The notes under the pieces: model-generated | Databases searched by the model: none | Told to the model about the DNA's origin: nothing | Seen by the model: only the letters and a program-made list of their open reading frames with translations | DNA from: Marinobacter litoralis | GTDB taxonomy: Bacteria > Pseudomonadota > Gammaproteobacteria > Pseudomonadales > Oleiphilaceae | Reading direction: 5' to 3' | DNA length: 64,000 nt | Assembly (NCBI RefSeq): GCF_016427555.1 | Contig: NZ_JAELVS010000005.1 | Coordinates: 62,001 to 126,000, forward strand | Shown: piece after piece, positions 38,798 to 48,622 of the stretch | How positions within the stretch are numbered: position 1 is the stretch's first letter | Layout of the letters: each line of letters starts with the position of its first letter | Made by a program: the position numbers and the translations under genes

Positions 38798-39844
38798 ATG
38801 ACCCTACAAACACGCCCCAAAGCCACAAACGCCTTAGGCGACATCAGCCTTCTCTACGTATCGGTAATGATACGAGCCATTGAAGCGGAAGGTGGCGCAA
38901 CCGATAAACTCAAAACTCAATTTCACCTGAGCGATTCGGCGCTTGCCTCACCGGACTCTCGAATCAGCATCCCGCGCTACATGAGGCTGGGGCATGCCGG
39001 AATCACCCTGACAGGCAATCGCGCACTCGGGTTAAGAATGGGAGCCTTGACCCGCCCTGCAGACGCCGGACTGGCCGGGCTCGCCGCTGAAACGGCCCAC
39101 TCAGCGGGCCAGGCATTGTCAACACTTATCCGATACTCACTGCTTACCAGCCAGAACTCCCGAGGCGAGCCGTCGATTGATAAAACCGGGCGGCTTGCGC
39201 GCTTTCATTCCATCGCCCCCTACAATCAATACAACTATTTTGTTGTCGATTCGATTCTGGCAGCATGGGTACAACTCGTCCGCCACATGACCGGTCGCTA
39301 CGATGTACTCGAAAGAGTTCGCATCGAATATCCATCGATCGGTCAGGACGAATTGTTTGAAAGCTGGTTCCGCTGCCCGGTCGAATTTAGCGCCACGGAG
39401 AACTCGATTCAGCTGAAAGAAAGTGTATGGCACCAAACCCCCGCTCAAGCCCATCCAGCAATGCACAACAAGCTGACCCAGTGGTGCGAGGAAGAACTCA
39501 GGGAGATACGGCAAGGCTGGAGTGTGGCCGACCGCGTACAGCGGCTATTAACGCCGCTGCTCAGAGGGGAGACCCCTACCTTGGAGACATTAGCAGCCAA
39601 ACTGGGCACCACCCCCTGGACACTGCAACGGCAGCTAAGCTCAGAAGGAACCGGATTCAGGCAACTGCTGGATAAAACAAGGAAACAACTGGCACAGGAC
39701 TATATCCGGGAAACCAATGCGTCGCTTTCTGAAATTGCATGGCTGCTGGGCTTTGCCAACCCGCCAGCATTCCACAAAGCCTATCAACGCTGGTACGGAA
39801 TCAGTCCGGGCGAAAGCCGGAAAGCGATACGTCAGGAAACTTGA
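38798..39844 (+). CDS. AraC-family regulator divergent from fadH
   Basis: 348-residue regulator with the N-terminal AraC-binding-type domain of the OruR/ArgR-like subgroup (residues about 20-200) and a C-terminal double helix-turn-helix (LAAKLGTTPWTLQRQLSSEG, then LSEIAWLLGFANPPAFHKAY). It is divergent from fadH across 144 nt, so it probably regulates fadH or unsaturated fatty-acid use. No ribosome-binding site is visible. A promoter-like TTGACT-N18-TAATAA (38764-38793) would start RNA at about the ATG, so the message may be leaderless. A convergent tRNA gene follows 33 nt later. Confidence 0.83.
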   Translation: MTLQTRPKATNALGDISLLYVSVMIRAIEAEGGATDKLKTQFHLSDSALASPDSRISIPRYMRLGHAGITLTGNRALGLRMGALTRPADAGLAGLAAETAHSAGQALSTLIRYSLLTSQNSRGEPSIDKTGRLARFHSIAPYNQYNYFVVDSILAAWVQLVRHMTGRYDVLERVRIEYPSIGQDELFESWFRCPVEFSATENSIQLKESVWHQTPAQAHPAMHNKLTQWCEEELREIRQGWSVADRVQRLLTPLLRGETPTLETLAAKLGTTPWTLQRQLSSEGTGFRQLLDKTRKQLAQDYIRETNASLSEIAWLLGFANPPAFHKAYQRWYGISPGESRKAIRQET

Positions 39845-39877
39845 ATCAGGAAAAACGAGAAGAAAAGAGAAGAAAAA

Positions 39878-39954
39878 TGGCGGAGCGGACGGGACTCGAA
39901 CCCGCGACCCCCGGCGTGACAGGCCGGTATTCTAACCAACTGAACTACCGCTCC
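39878..39954 (-). tRNA. tRNA-Asp (anticodon GTC)
   Basis: 77-nt tRNA on the minus strand including the encoded CCA (39878-39880). The acceptor stem is GGAGCGG / CCGCTCC with discriminator G. The anticodon loop CCTGTCACG carries GTC, and the TTCGAGTC T-loop and D-loop AGTTGGTTAGA are standard. It has its own strong promoter upstream. Confidence 0.97.
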
Positions 39955-40003
39955 GCGCGGTCTGTCTTTGCAAGCGGTGATTGCTTGCTGACAACGAGGC
40001 GGA

Positions 40004-40031
40004 ATTATATAGACCCCGGCCGCTATGTCAA
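40004..40031 (-). promoter_or_regulatory. tRNA-Asp promoter
   Basis: On the minus strand TTGACA (40026-40031) and TATAAT (40004-40009) are separated by 16 nt; both boxes are perfect. The segment after the -10 (TCCGCCTCG) is GC-rich, as in promoters under stringent control. Confidence 0.88.
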
Positions 40032-40072
40032 CGCTTTCTCGAAACTTTTTTCATTTTTCTCTAAATTGATCA

Positions 40073-41104
40073 TTAAGCAGTCACTTCTGTGACATCTTTG
40101 CTTTGAGCCGTCTTGCGATACTCGATCGGCGTCATGTTGGACCAGCGCTTGAACGCCCGGTAAAAAGTGCTCGGCTCGGAAAATCCGGTCAGATATACGA
40201 TCTCGTCGATTGACTCGTCCGTTGTTGCCAGCAACTGCCTGGCAAGCCGGTAGCGGAAATCCGCCAGCACCTGATTAAAGCTGGTTTCAGCCTCGGTCAG
40301 GCGGGTACGAAGCGTGCGAGGTTTGATATCCAATCGCTCAGCGACGGAATCCAGCGTTACTTCACCACTGTCGAGCAACTCGGCCACGATACGCTCCACA
40401 GCGCCAACGATATCCTTCTTCTCGAGTCGCGCAACCTGTTCGCTGGCAAAGCGCTCATGCAACGCCAACAACTCAGGCTCGGCATGTGGCGACGCATACG
40501 ACAGCACTTCAACCGGAAAATACAGTCGGTTTTCCTCAGCACCAAACACCACGTCACAGCCCAGAACTTCTTTTACATGCTCAATGCCGCGATCGCGATC
40601 GTGCTCAAACTCAATGCGGGACGGATGAAAGCGGTCGCCAGTGATTGACTTGAAAAAGGTAACCAGCCCCTGCACAAAGCATTCATTGAAATGTTTCAGC
40701 CGGCGCACTTCTTCTGAGGCGGCATCCAGCACCATGCAGGCTTCATTCCCTTCGATCAGAAAGGCGGTGTTTGCCGCGTCGCTCAGTAAGCGCTGATAGT
40801 TTTGAGCTCGGCGAAGGCCTTCGCCAAAGGTAGGACTACTTAAAAACAAATACTCAAGAACCTGCCCCTTGTAGGGTGGCAATGCGGCCCCTAAATGCAA
40901 TCCGATATCCGGATCTTCCGATTCATCTTCTACTGCCTGCCAGAAATACAGCTGCGCACTGTGGGGTGTTCGAAGCTGTTCTGTGTATACATAACTTTCA
41001 TCTACGCCCAATCGACTAAAAACCGCGTCGGTATCGATACCTTTCCTTTTCATCGCTTCGTAGATCAAGCGCAACATCACACCCGCATCACGTAATTCCT
41101 GCAT
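40073..41104 (-). CDS. AraC-family regulator divergent from the MaoC-fold gene
   Basis: 343-residue regulator with an N-terminal AraC-binding-like domain and a C-terminal helix-turn-helix pair (VAERLDIKPRTLRTRLTEAE, then IDEIVYLTGFSEPSTFYRAF). The frame runs open to 41176, but ATG at 41104 has AAGGGAAA upstream and the usual N-terminus (QELRDAGVMLRLIYEAMK). The 254-nt gap to the divergent MaoC-fold gene suggests control of that gene or of lipid metabolism (inference). It ends 42 nt before the tRNA-Asp promoter. Confidence 0.82.
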   Translation of the reverse strand: MQELRDAGVMLRLIYEAMKRKGIDTDAVFSRLGVDESYVYTEQLRTPHSAQLYFWQAVEDESEDPDIGLHLGAALPPYKGQVLEYLFLSSPTFGEGLRRAQNYQRLLSDAANTAFLIEGNEACMVLDAASEEVRRLKHFNECFVQGLVTFFKSITGDRFHPSRIEFEHDRDRGIEHVKEVLGCDVVFGAEENRLYFPVEVLSYASPHAEPELLALHERFASEQVARLEKKDIVGAVERIVAELLDSGEVTLDSVAERLDIKPRTLRTRLTEAETSFNQVLADFRYRLARQLLATTDESIDEIVYLTGFSEPSTFYRAFKRWSNMTPIEYRKTAQSKDVTEVTA

Positions 41105-41358
41105 AGTTTCCCTTGTATCCCGCGTTTTTATAGTTAACAGCGATATCCTTGGCCCGCTGGACAACGCCCCAAGCATGCCTGGTCAATGCCCGTTGTCATG
41201 GGGTTTGACAGACTTCCTCGCAGCCGCGACTTAGGCCAATGGCTAATATCATATCAGGCCATAGAAGGTTAGTTGAACTAAATCACAAAAATAACCTAAG
41301 CAATGCAACTAACTGTCATTCACACTACGACGACAACCCGGCAACGGAGAAAGTCTCA

Positions 41359-42237
41359 ATGCCAGAATCGACTATTTACCGCAACAAGACCCCTAATCTG
41401 CTTCCACTTTTTGGCCGGGCGCTCCTTCCTAAACAGCAGAAACCGAGCGAAAACACACACATCCCAAAACTTCAGGCTGAAGTCGTCGGTATTGCCACCG
41501 ACACCGATTCGTTGCCCAACTACCGCAAAGTATGCGGCTTCAAGGCGGGGTCTCAATTGCCGGCCACCTGGCCCCACATTCTGGCCTTTCCTCTGCATTT
41601 GAAGCTACTGACCGACCCCAAGTTTCCCCTGCCCTTGCTTGGGCTGGTACACATTCGCAATAGCATCACTCAATATCGCCCCATTATGACCGGCGAAAAT
41701 CTGGATATTCGCGTAACACTGGGAAACCAACAGCGAACGAACAAAGGCATTGAGTTTGATTTGGTGACCGAAGCCCGCTCTGCCGGCGCTCTCATCTGGG
41801 AAGAAACCAGCACTAACCTCTTCCGCATGGCACGCCCTAAAACTACTGAATCCAAACCGGAATCAACACGCAAAAAGCCGGAAACCTTGCCGTTTACCGA
41901 ACTGATGACCGCCCCGGAAAATATCGGCAGACAGTACGCAAAGGTTGCTGGCGACCAAAACCCGATTCATCTTTACGCATTGACCGCAAAAGCCTTCGGA
42001 TTCCCCAGAGCGATCGCACACGGGATGTGGAGCAAGGCACATGCACTTGCGCAGCTGGAACAGAGAGACGACTGGAAGGAAGGCGCCTTCACCATCACGT
42101 GCCAGTTTAAAACCCCGCTACTGCTTCCAGGAACGGCACAACTTAACTGGCAGGAAGGCCACGATGGCTGGGACTATCAGGTTCTGAACTCAAAAGGCAC
42201 GGCACCGCATCTGAGCGGCCGTGTAGACTGGCTCTGA
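41359..42237 (+). CDS. MaoC-fold acyl dehydratase/thioesterase-like protein
   Basis: 292-residue protein with a C-terminal hot-dog domain of the MaoC type: the hydratase motif appears as YAKVAGDQNPIHLYALTAKA, then FPRAIAHGMWSKA, with the catalytic Asp/His pair. The N-terminal half is a second, weaker hot-dog-like segment (TGENLDIRVTLGNQQ). Such two-domain proteins hydrate enoyl-CoA or act in fatty-acid or PHA pathways. The frame opens at 41239, but ATG 41359 has GGAGAAAG before it. A strong terminator follows. Divergent from an AraC-type regulator. Confidence 0.82.
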   Translation: MPESTIYRNKTPNLLPLFGRALLPKQQKPSENTHIPKLQAEVVGIATDTDSLPNYRKVCGFKAGSQLPATWPHILAFPLHLKLLTDPKFPLPLLGLVHIRNSITQYRPIMTGENLDIRVTLGNQQRTNKGIEFDLVTEARSAGALIWEETSTNLFRMARPKTTESKPESTRKKPETLPFTELMTAPENIGRQYAKVAGDQNPIHLYALTAKAFGFPRAIAHGMWSKAHALAQLEQRDDWKEGAFTITCQFKTPLLLPGTAQLNWQEGHDGWDYQVLNSKGTAPHLSGRVDWL

Positions 42238-42252
42238 GGGAGCCAGAAGAAC

Positions 42253-42289
42253 AAAAAGACTGCCTGACCAATCAGGCAGTCTTTTTTTT
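42253..42289. terminator. Bidirectional intrinsic terminator between the MaoC-fold gene and the kinase
   Basis: A long perfect stem (GACTGCCTGA / TCAGGCAGTC, extended by A-T pairs; loop CCAA) is flanked by five A and eight T. It overlaps the stop of the minus-strand kinase gene and serves both convergent units. Confidence 0.92.
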
Positions 42290-43853
42290 ACTCGGCAGTG
42301 CAAGCATCGTCACCCGCGCCTGCGACGGGAAGCGTGAAGTAAAAGCAGGCTCCTACTCCATCAGGTCGCTCGTAGCCTATCTCCCCGCCCTGCGCCTGTA
42401 TCAACGAGCGGCAGGTTGCCAAACCGATACCCATACCGTCCTCTTTCGTGGTGAAGAAAGGGTGAAACAGCTTATCTTCCGCCTCTTCAGCAACACCCAC
42501 GCCGTGGTCCCGAACCTGCACGCGTACGCATTTCTCGCCACAGCGACGAGCCGTGACCTCGACGGGCGCTGAGGAGCCGGCGGCTCGAGTCGCCTCCAGA
42601 GCGTTTCGAATGAAGTTCAGGGCCACCTGCTGCACCTGCACCGGGTCCGCAACCACATCCGGCAAGTCATCCTCGACAACCACCTCAATTCCTCCTTCGT
42701 TGTTGCGCATATCCACTTCCGCAAACTGGCGGGTATCTTCAAGCAGCGTGGGCACCGCCAGCTTTTCTTTTCCGGTCGCCGGTTTTTTCATAAACCGGCG
42801 AATGCGACGGATGATCTCGCTGGCCCGGTGGGACTGCGCCTCAATCTTCCCCATGGTTTCGTTCAGCAAGGAGAGATCCGGGTTCTCCTTAGCCATCACT
42901 CGTCCTGAAACCCGCGCGTAATTCGAAATGGCCGTCAAAGGCTGATTAACCTCGTGCGCAAACCCCGCCGCCATTTCACCCATGGTGGTCAAACGCGAGG
43001 TGTGGGCCAGCTGATCCCTTTGCTCTTGTACAAGAGCGCGCGCTTCTTCCAAAGCGCGCTCGTTGTTGAGTTCGACGGTAATATCACGGAACACCACTAC
43101 CGCCCCATGCAACTCGTCATTGTCCAGTTTAGGGGTTGCCCGATACTCTGCAGGGAAAGCGCCGCCATCAACCCGTTGCAACTGGATATTGCGCTGATGC
43201 TCTGCCACGCCCTGGCGACACGTCCTCATCACAGGCAGGCATATATCACTGTCGGACGCGGTGGCAAAATGCAGGTCAAAGAAGTTTTTCCCGATGAGAT
43301 CTTCCACAGGACAGTTCACGATCAGCGCAGCAGCCTGATTCGCAAACTCGATGACGCCATTCTCATCCAGCCCATAAATACCTTCGCTGATGGAATTAAG
43401 GATACGGGCCTGGTCGCTGACCAGCTCACGATTGCGGGCCTGAAGCTCTCTCTCAAGCCGAATGACTTTGGCGTGGGTATCCACGCGCGCAATCACTTCC
43501 TGTGACTGGAAAGGCTTGGAAATATAATCCGCACCACCCAGCGAAAACCCTTTCACCTTGGAAGACAGGTCATCAAGGGCTGACAGAAACACCACGGCGC
43601 AATCGGAGGTAACCGGATCACCTTTGAGGCGTTCACACACCTCGTAGCCGTCCATCTCCGGCATCATGATATCCAGCAGAATAACTTCAGGACGGTGACG
43701 GTGGGCCAGATCCAGAGCTTTTGCGCCTTCATTGGCAATCAGCAATCGATACCCCTTGTCTTTCAGGGTTTCGTATAGGACCTTCAGGTTCTGCGGATTA
43801 TCATCCACCAACAGAACCGTCACCTCTGAGTTTTCACTGGCACTAGCAGTCAT
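42288..43853 (-). CDS. Hybrid REC-PAS sensor histidine kinase
   Basis: 521-residue cytoplasmic signalling protein. An N-terminal receiver (residues 11-130) has phospho-acceptor Asp61 in LLDIMMPEMDG. A PAS domain (about 150-270) follows, then HisKA with His300 in GFAHEVNQPL and a HATPase domain (GVGVAEEAEDKLFHPF, GMGIGLA). No membrane segments. The H-box is of the FixL/DctB type. The longest frame begins with TTG; I prefer the ATG two codons in (43853). It lies 52 nt after a FixJ-type regulator gene and is probably its partner. Confidence 0.88.
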   Translation of the reverse strand: MTASASENSEVTVLLVDDNPQNLKVLYETLKDKGYRLLIANEGAKALDLAHRHRPEVILLDIMMPEMDGYEVCERLKGDPVTSDCAVVFLSALDDLSSKVKGFSLGGADYISKPFQSQEVIARVDTHAKVIRLERELQARNRELVSDQARILNSISEGIYGLDENGVIEFANQAAALIVNCPVEDLIGKNFFDLHFATASDSDICLPVMRTCRQGVAEHQRNIQLQRVDGGAFPAEYRATPKLDNDELHGAVVVFRDITVELNNERALEEARALVQEQRDQLAHTSRLTTMGEMAAGFAHEVNQPLTAISNYARVSGRVMAKENPDLSLLNETMGKIEAQSHRASEIIRRIRRFMKKPATGKEKLAVPTLLEDTRQFAEVDMRNNEGGIEVVVEDDLPDVVADPVQVQQVALNFIRNALEATRAAGSSAPVEVTARRCGEKCVRVQVRDHGVGVAEEAEDKLFHPFFTTKEDGMGIGLATCRSLIQAQGGEIGYERPDGVGACFYFTLPVAGAGDDACTAE

Positions 43854-43905
43854 AGTCAACCTAATCGGTTATAAGGATTCTGGCATGATGACCATACCAG
43901 CCCTA

Positions 43906-44526
43906 TCAGTCGATAAGGTCCTTTACGGACAGCACCATACGTACAAGGTGTGCGAGGGAATGCGTGCCCATCTTGTGCATCACCCGGGAACGGTGAATTT
44001 CAACGGTGCGCTGACTGATTTCCAGCTCGATGGCGATCACCTTATTCGCTTGCCCGGCGATCATCCTGTCCATGATCTCCGTTTCCCGGGGCGTCAAGCT
44101 TTTCACCCGGCGGACAATTTCCATGCGCTCGCCCAGAGTCTTGCGCTGTTCACGGTCTTGCGCCAGTGCGGCTTCAATTTTTTCCAGAAGCGCCTCTTCC
44201 CGATAAGGCTTCTGGATGAAGTCCACAGCACCTTCTTTCATGGCATCAACCGCCATCGGCACGTCACCGTGTCCGGTCACGAAGATGATCGGAAGAATGG
44301 AATGCTTTTCATTGAGTTTCTTCTGCAACTCCATGCCATCCATGCCAGGCATCCGGATATCCAGCACGATACAGCCAGCCATCTCTTCCGAATAATCTTT
44401 CAGGAAAGCGCCTGCATTTTCGTAGGTTTTCACCGGCTTGCTGTCTGATTTAAGCAGCAGTGCCAATGAATCACGGACGGCTTCATCGTCCTCTACTACG
44501 TACACAGTCTGCGGGGTATCAGTCAT
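43906..44526 (-). CDS. FixJ-family response regulator
   Basis: 206-residue regulator with a receiver domain (Asp56 in VLDIRMPGMDG) and a LuxR-type helix-turn-helix (SLTPRETEIMDRMIAGQANKV, then ISQRTVEIHRSRVMHKM), the FixJ/NarL-type output domain of TTP-type regulators. AGGAGAG lies 9 nt before the ATG. It sits between the Lon-like protease gene (38-nt gap) and the hybrid kinase on the same strand. Target genes are unknown. Confidence 0.9.
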   Translation of the reverse strand: MTDTPQTVYVVEDDEAVRDSLALLLKSDSKPVKTYENAGAFLKDYSEEMAGCIVLDIRMPGMDGMELQKKLNEKHSILPIIFVTGHGDVPMAVDAMKEGAVDFIQKPYREEALLEKIEAALAQDREQRKTLGERMEIVRRVKSLTPRETEIMDRMIAGQANKVIAIELEISQRTVEIHRSRVMHKMGTHSLAHLVRMVLSVKDLID

Positions 44527-44564
44527 GAAAGTTCACTCTCCTGTCCGTTTTGTTATGGGGGCCA

Positions 44565-46973
44565 TCAGTGAATGGACGGATCTTTTTGATCGTCCCGAGC
44601 TTGTTCCTGGCGCTCATGTTCACGCATTTTTTCGAGCCGTTGCTGGATAATGCCAAAAACGCTCTGTTTAGGGTACCTGCCTTTACTGTCCACTTTACCG
44701 GCCGACTTGCCCAACAACAGTGTAATCGCATCTTCGACCCGGGCAACCGGATACACCGAAAACTTACCGGCTTTAGCCGCCTGAAGCACTTCAGTATCCA
44801 GCATCAGGTTCTGTACATTGGTGTGAGGAATGATCACGCCTTGCGTGCCGGTCAGGCCGCTTTTCAGTTCACAGGTGGTAAAGAAACCTTCTACTTTCTC
44901 ATTGACCCCGCCAATCGGCTGAACTTCTCCAAACTGGTTCACCGACCCGGTAATCGCCAAATCCTGACGCACAGGCACACCTGACAAGGTCGATATCAAC
45001 GCCACCAGCTCCGCCAGGGAAGCGCTGTCTCCGTCCACCTCGCCGTAGTTCTGTTCGAACGTCAGGCTGGCCGACAGGTGCATGGGATCGTTCATGGCAA
45101 AATGCGAGGACAACCAGGAACTGAGAATCATCACGCCCTTGGAGTGAATATTACCGCCCAGCTTCACATCTCTTTCGATGTCGATGATTTCCCCGTCACC
45201 ATAGTAGCAAGAAGCCGTTACCCGGTTAGACAAACCAAACTCGAAACCACCTGTCGATAGAACCGAGAGCGCGTTGACCTGGCCCACGCAGGTGCCGGTT
45301 GTGCTAACCAGCGTTGTACCATCCCGAATGGAATCGTAAAAATGATCCCGAATGCGGCTATCCCTGTAGCGGGCACTTTCCAGTGCACGGGTTACGTGCG
45401 CATCACTGATCAGACGAGCACCGGCCTGCCGCGCCCAGAAGTCTGATTCCCGCAGTAAATTGGCAATATCGGCGGCGTGCAACGACAGCCGGTCCTGGTG
45501 CTCAGCCCGGCGTGCACTGTACTCGATGATTCGCGCCACCGCTTTAGCGTTGCAGTGCAACAGCTTTTTCTCGACAACCAGACTGGCGATAAACTTGGCG
45601 TACTGAACCTGACTGTCCACGGTGCGGTACATTTCGTTTTCAAAGTCTGCCGTCACCCGGAACAGCTCTGCAAACTCCGGATCGTATTCCTGAAGCAGCA
45701 TCCAGGTTTCACGGTCCCCGAAAAGCACAATTTTGACATCCAGCGGAACGGCTTCGGGCTCGACAGAGATCGTGCCCGACAAGGTCAGCTCCCGCTCCAG
45801 GGAATTAATCTCGATCGAGTGAGAGCGAAGGGCTCGCTTCAGCGCATCCCACACAAACGGCTGCTCCAGCACCTTGTCTGCATCCATCAGCAGGTAACCA
45901 CCATTGGCGCGATGCAGACTGCCCGGCCGGATCAGGGAGAAATCCGTGAACACGGTACCCTTGTACGTTACGTTCTCTACGTAACCGAACAAACTGTGGT
46001 ACGTGGGATTCTCCTCTACCACTACAGGTACTTCGTGGTTGTTTTGATGCACCAACAGGTTGATCAGATAGCGACGCGGAGCCTTTCTATCGAGCGACGC
46101 ATAGGCCATGGCCGCTTGCTCCTCGCCATCTTCCAGAAAGATATCGAGATTTTCGGCCAGGTCTTTGCGCACAGCTTTCAGATAGGCAACCACATCCGAG
46201 TACGTTTCATACTCTGCTTCCAGTTCGTCGAACTGATGCCCGGATATACCTTCCAGCGTTTCCTGGTTGAGCGCCTGCTGCTTTTCGGCATACTCCATTT
46301 CCCAGTCGGCCAACTTACGAAGTGCTTGCCGCAGCTTTTTCTCGAGCTTGTTTATGACCTCCTCAAACTTATCTCGCTGGGCATCCGTCAATTCTTTAAA
46401 GCTTTCCGGCGTATGAGGCTGATCACCGTTCATGGCAACCAACCGGTAGCCACCCGGCGTCGTCACGGTGAGACTCACCTTTTTACGACGTGCCTGTGCG
46501 GCCACCTTCTCCAGTTCGTCTTCCTGCATTTTGACGTAGTCGTTTTTCAGACTTTCGGCTCTTTCAAGAAAACCGTCGCCTTCGAACGTCTGAGGAATCA
46601 TTTTGACCAAACGGGACATCAGCTTGTCCATGTCCTGTTTGAGTTGATGCCCCATACCCGCAGGAAGCTTGAGTAGCTTGGGATTCCGGGGCTCATCGAA
46701 ATTGGCGACGTAGCACCAGTCGTGAATTTGCTGCTGGGTATCCGTGTGGTGCTCGAGGTAACGCAGCATCATCGTGCGCTTGCCCAACCCGTTTCGGCCA
46801 ACCGCGTACACATTATAGCCGCCGTGAGGCATGGCCAACGCAAAGCGAACAGCCTCTTCAGCGCGATTTTGGCCCACGATTTCGGCCAGCGGTTCCAATT
46901 GCCGGGTCGTTTTAAATGGCAGGTCTTTCAGAACACAGGATTTGTACAACTGTTGCAGCGGCAATGACTTCAA
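44565..46973 (-). CDS. Lon-like ATP-dependent protease (LonB/AAA_32 family)
   Basis: 802-residue protein of the COG1067 group. The N-terminal ATPase has Walker A GRNGLGKRT (residues 59-67). A long helical insert rich in Lys/Glu (about 110-280) follows, and the C-terminal S16 protease domain has Ser650 in DGDSAS and Lys693 in GGVNEKVEGF, 43 residues apart as in Lon. The start is TTG at 46973; the frame is closed by a stop nine codons upstream and no ATG fits. It is not the housekeeping Lon (different N-terminus). It heads an operon with FixJ and kinase genes. Confidence 0.9.
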   Translation of the reverse strand: MKSLPLQQLYKSCVLKDLPFKTTRQLEPLAEIVGQNRAEEAVRFALAMPHGGYNVYAVGRNGLGKRTMMLRYLEHHTDTQQQIHDWCYVANFDEPRNPKLLKLPAGMGHQLKQDMDKLMSRLVKMIPQTFEGDGFLERAESLKNDYVKMQEDELEKVAAQARRKKVSLTVTTPGGYRLVAMNGDQPHTPESFKELTDAQRDKFEEVINKLEKKLRQALRKLADWEMEYAEKQQALNQETLEGISGHQFDELEAEYETYSDVVAYLKAVRKDLAENLDIFLEDGEEQAAMAYASLDRKAPRRYLINLLVHQNNHEVPVVVEENPTYHSLFGYVENVTYKGTVFTDFSLIRPGSLHRANGGYLLMDADKVLEQPFVWDALKRALRSHSIEINSLERELTLSGTISVEPEAVPLDVKIVLFGDRETWMLLQEYDPEFAELFRVTADFENEMYRTVDSQVQYAKFIASLVVEKKLLHCNAKAVARIIEYSARRAEHQDRLSLHAADIANLLRESDFWARQAGARLISDAHVTRALESARYRDSRIRDHFYDSIRDGTTLVSTTGTCVGQVNALSVLSTGGFEFGLSNRVTASCYYGDGEIIDIERDVKLGGNIHSKGVMILSSWLSSHFAMNDPMHLSASLTFEQNYGEVDGDSASLAELVALISTLSGVPVRQDLAITGSVNQFGEVQPIGGVNEKVEGFFTTCELKSGLTGTQGVIIPHTNVQNLMLDTEVLQAAKAGKFSVYPVARVEDAITLLLGKSAGKVDSKGRYPKQSVFGIIQQRLEKMREHERQEQARDDQKDPSIH

Positions 46974-47091
46974 GATTGGTACCCGTCGAGGTCGATTTCA
47001 AATGGTAAAAACAACCCTGCATTGTAGTGCTTGCGCTGCGGACTGTCGCCTATCACTTCCGGATTTATCCAATTGCCACTGTCTGGTGGTT

Positions 47092-47553
47092 TTACACCAG
47101 GCCAGCATCCAGACTGGCGGCAACGTACATTCCCAGTTCTTCACATTGCTCGACAAACTCATCTTTGTAATCGCCACGACAAGTCAACGGTTCGTTAATC
47201 AGCTTCCAGCGCAATCCTGTGGTGATACTCTCTATGGCTCGTCGGGTGCCCGTGCCATCGTGTCCGGCACGAATATAAAAAGCGAAAGGGAGACCTTGGG
47301 TCTCTTCAAGGCAGGGGTAATAACTTCGGTCGAAGAAATCTTTGAGCGCCCCGGACATATAGCCAAGGTTTTCGGTGGTGCCAAGAATGATGGCGTCACA
47401 TGCCAGCACATCCTCGGGGCCCGCGTCCAGCGGCGCTTTCACGACCACTTCAACGGCTTCTATGTCCGGGTGGCGGGCGCCGTTTTCAACGGCCTCCCGC
47501 AACCGCAAAGTGTTCGGAGATGGGGCATGAGCCACAATAAGCAGCCGTTTCAT
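47092..47553 (-). CDS. Flavodoxin-like / NAD(P)H oxidoreductase-like protein downstream of recA
   Basis: 153-residue flavodoxin-fold protein: first strand and phosphate loop KRLLIVAHAPSPNT, later DAIILGTTENLGYMSGALKDFFDR, which is the FMN-isoalloxazine loop of the family. Function is unknown; electron carrier or small-molecule reductase are options. CAGGAGGTGAG lies before the ATG. It starts 22 nt after the recA stop with no terminator visible between, so it is probably co-transcribed with recA. This is the place where recX usually sits. Confidence 0.8.
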   Translation of the reverse strand: MKRLLIVAHAPSPNTLRLREAVENGARHPDIEAVEVVVKAPLDAGPEDVLACDAIILGTTENLGYMSGALKDFFDRSYYPCLEETQGLPFAFYIRAGHDGTGTRRAIESITTGLRWKLINEPLTCRGDYKDEFVEQCEELGMYVAASLDAGLV

Positions 47554-47575
47554 AACTCACCTCCTGCGACTATAT

Positions 47576-48622
47576 TTAAAGCAGCTCGCCGTTCACCTCT
47601 GCCGGCGCGGCCTCAGCTTCGTCTTTCTTCACAGGCTTAGGCATCAACTTCTCACGGACTTTGGCCTCGATTTCCTGGGCCACATCCAGATGTTCCTCAA
47701 GATACTTGCAAGCATTTGCCTTGCCCTGGCCGATCTTGTCGCCATTGTACGCGTACCAAGCACCTGCCTTATCAACAAAGCCTTCTTTCACGCCCATATC
47801 TAGCACTTCGGCCATGTGGTAGATGCCCTTACCGTACATGATCTGGAACTCGGCCTGCCTGAACGGCGGAGACACCTTGTTCTTGACGACTTTAACACGG
47901 GTTTCGTTACCCACTACTTCGTCACCGTCTTTGACGGCACCGATACGGCGAATATCCAGACGTACAGACGAGTAGAATTTCAGTGCGTTACCACCGGTGG
48001 TGGTTTCTGGGCTACCGAACATAACGCCGATTTTCATACGAATCTGGTTAATGAACACCATCAGGCAATTCGCATGTTTGACGTTACCGGTCAGCTTACG
48101 CAGCGCCTGCGACATCAAACGTGCCTGAAGGCCTACGTGGCTGTCGCCCATCTCACCTTCGATTTCAGCTTTCGGTGTCAGAGCCGCTACGGAGTCAACG
48201 ATGATCACGTCAATGGCGTTAGAACGCACCAGCATGTCGGCAATTTCCAGTGCCTGCTCGCCGGTATCCGGCTGCGAGACCAGCAGGTCGTCTACGTTAA
48301 CGCCCAGCTTCTCAGCATAGACCGGATCGAGCGCGTGCTCTGCATCGATAAAGGCACAGGTTTTACCCTGCTTTTGGGCTTCCGCGATCACCTGCAAGGT
48401 CAAAGTGGTTTTACCGGAGCTTTCCGGACCGTAGATCTCGACAATACGGCCGTAAGGCAAGCCACCTATACCCAAGGCCACATCCAGCCCCAGGGAACCG
48501 GTAGATACCGCAGGAATGGCTTCGCGGGGCTGATCGCCCATTTTCATCACGGCACCTTTGCCGAACTGTCGCTCAATCTGGCCCAGTGCTGCGCTGAGTG
48601 CTTTCTTGCGGTTGTCTTCCAT
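47576..48622 (-). CDS. recA: Recombinase RecA
   Basis: 348-residue recombinase that forms ATP-dependent filaments on single-stranded DNA and triggers LexA self-cleavage. Walker A is GPESSGKT (residues 65-72), followed by the conserved L1/L2 loops. The N-terminus [20 protein letters not shown] is canonical, so ATG 48622 with GGTGAGG upstream is chosen although the frame opens at 48679. A LexA box lies upstream. A flavodoxin-like gene follows immediately. Confidence 0.98.
   Translation of the reverse strand: MEDNRKKALSAALGQIERQFGKGAVMKMGDQPREAIPAVSTGSLGLDVALGIGGLPYGRIVEIYGPESSGKTTLTLQVIAEAQKQGKTCAFIDAEHALDPVYAEKLGVNVDDLLVSQPDTGEQALEIADMLVRSNAIDVIIVDSVAALTPKAEIEGEMGDSHVGLQARLMSQALRKLTGNVKHANCLMVFINQIRMKIGVMFGSPETTTGGNALKFYSSVRLDIRRIGAVKDGDEVVGNETRVKVVKNKVSPPFRQAEFQIMYGKGIYHMAEVLDMGVKEGFVDKAGAWYAYNGDKIGQGKANACKYLEEHLDVAQEIEAKVREKLMPKPVKKDEAEAAPAEVNGELL

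Noticed and set aside
45477..46676. 399-codon open frame on the plus strand opposite the Lon-like gene
   Set aside because: It is fully antisense to a gene with clear AAA and S16 motifs, lacks a ribosome-binding site and resembles no family; a shadow of biased codon usage.
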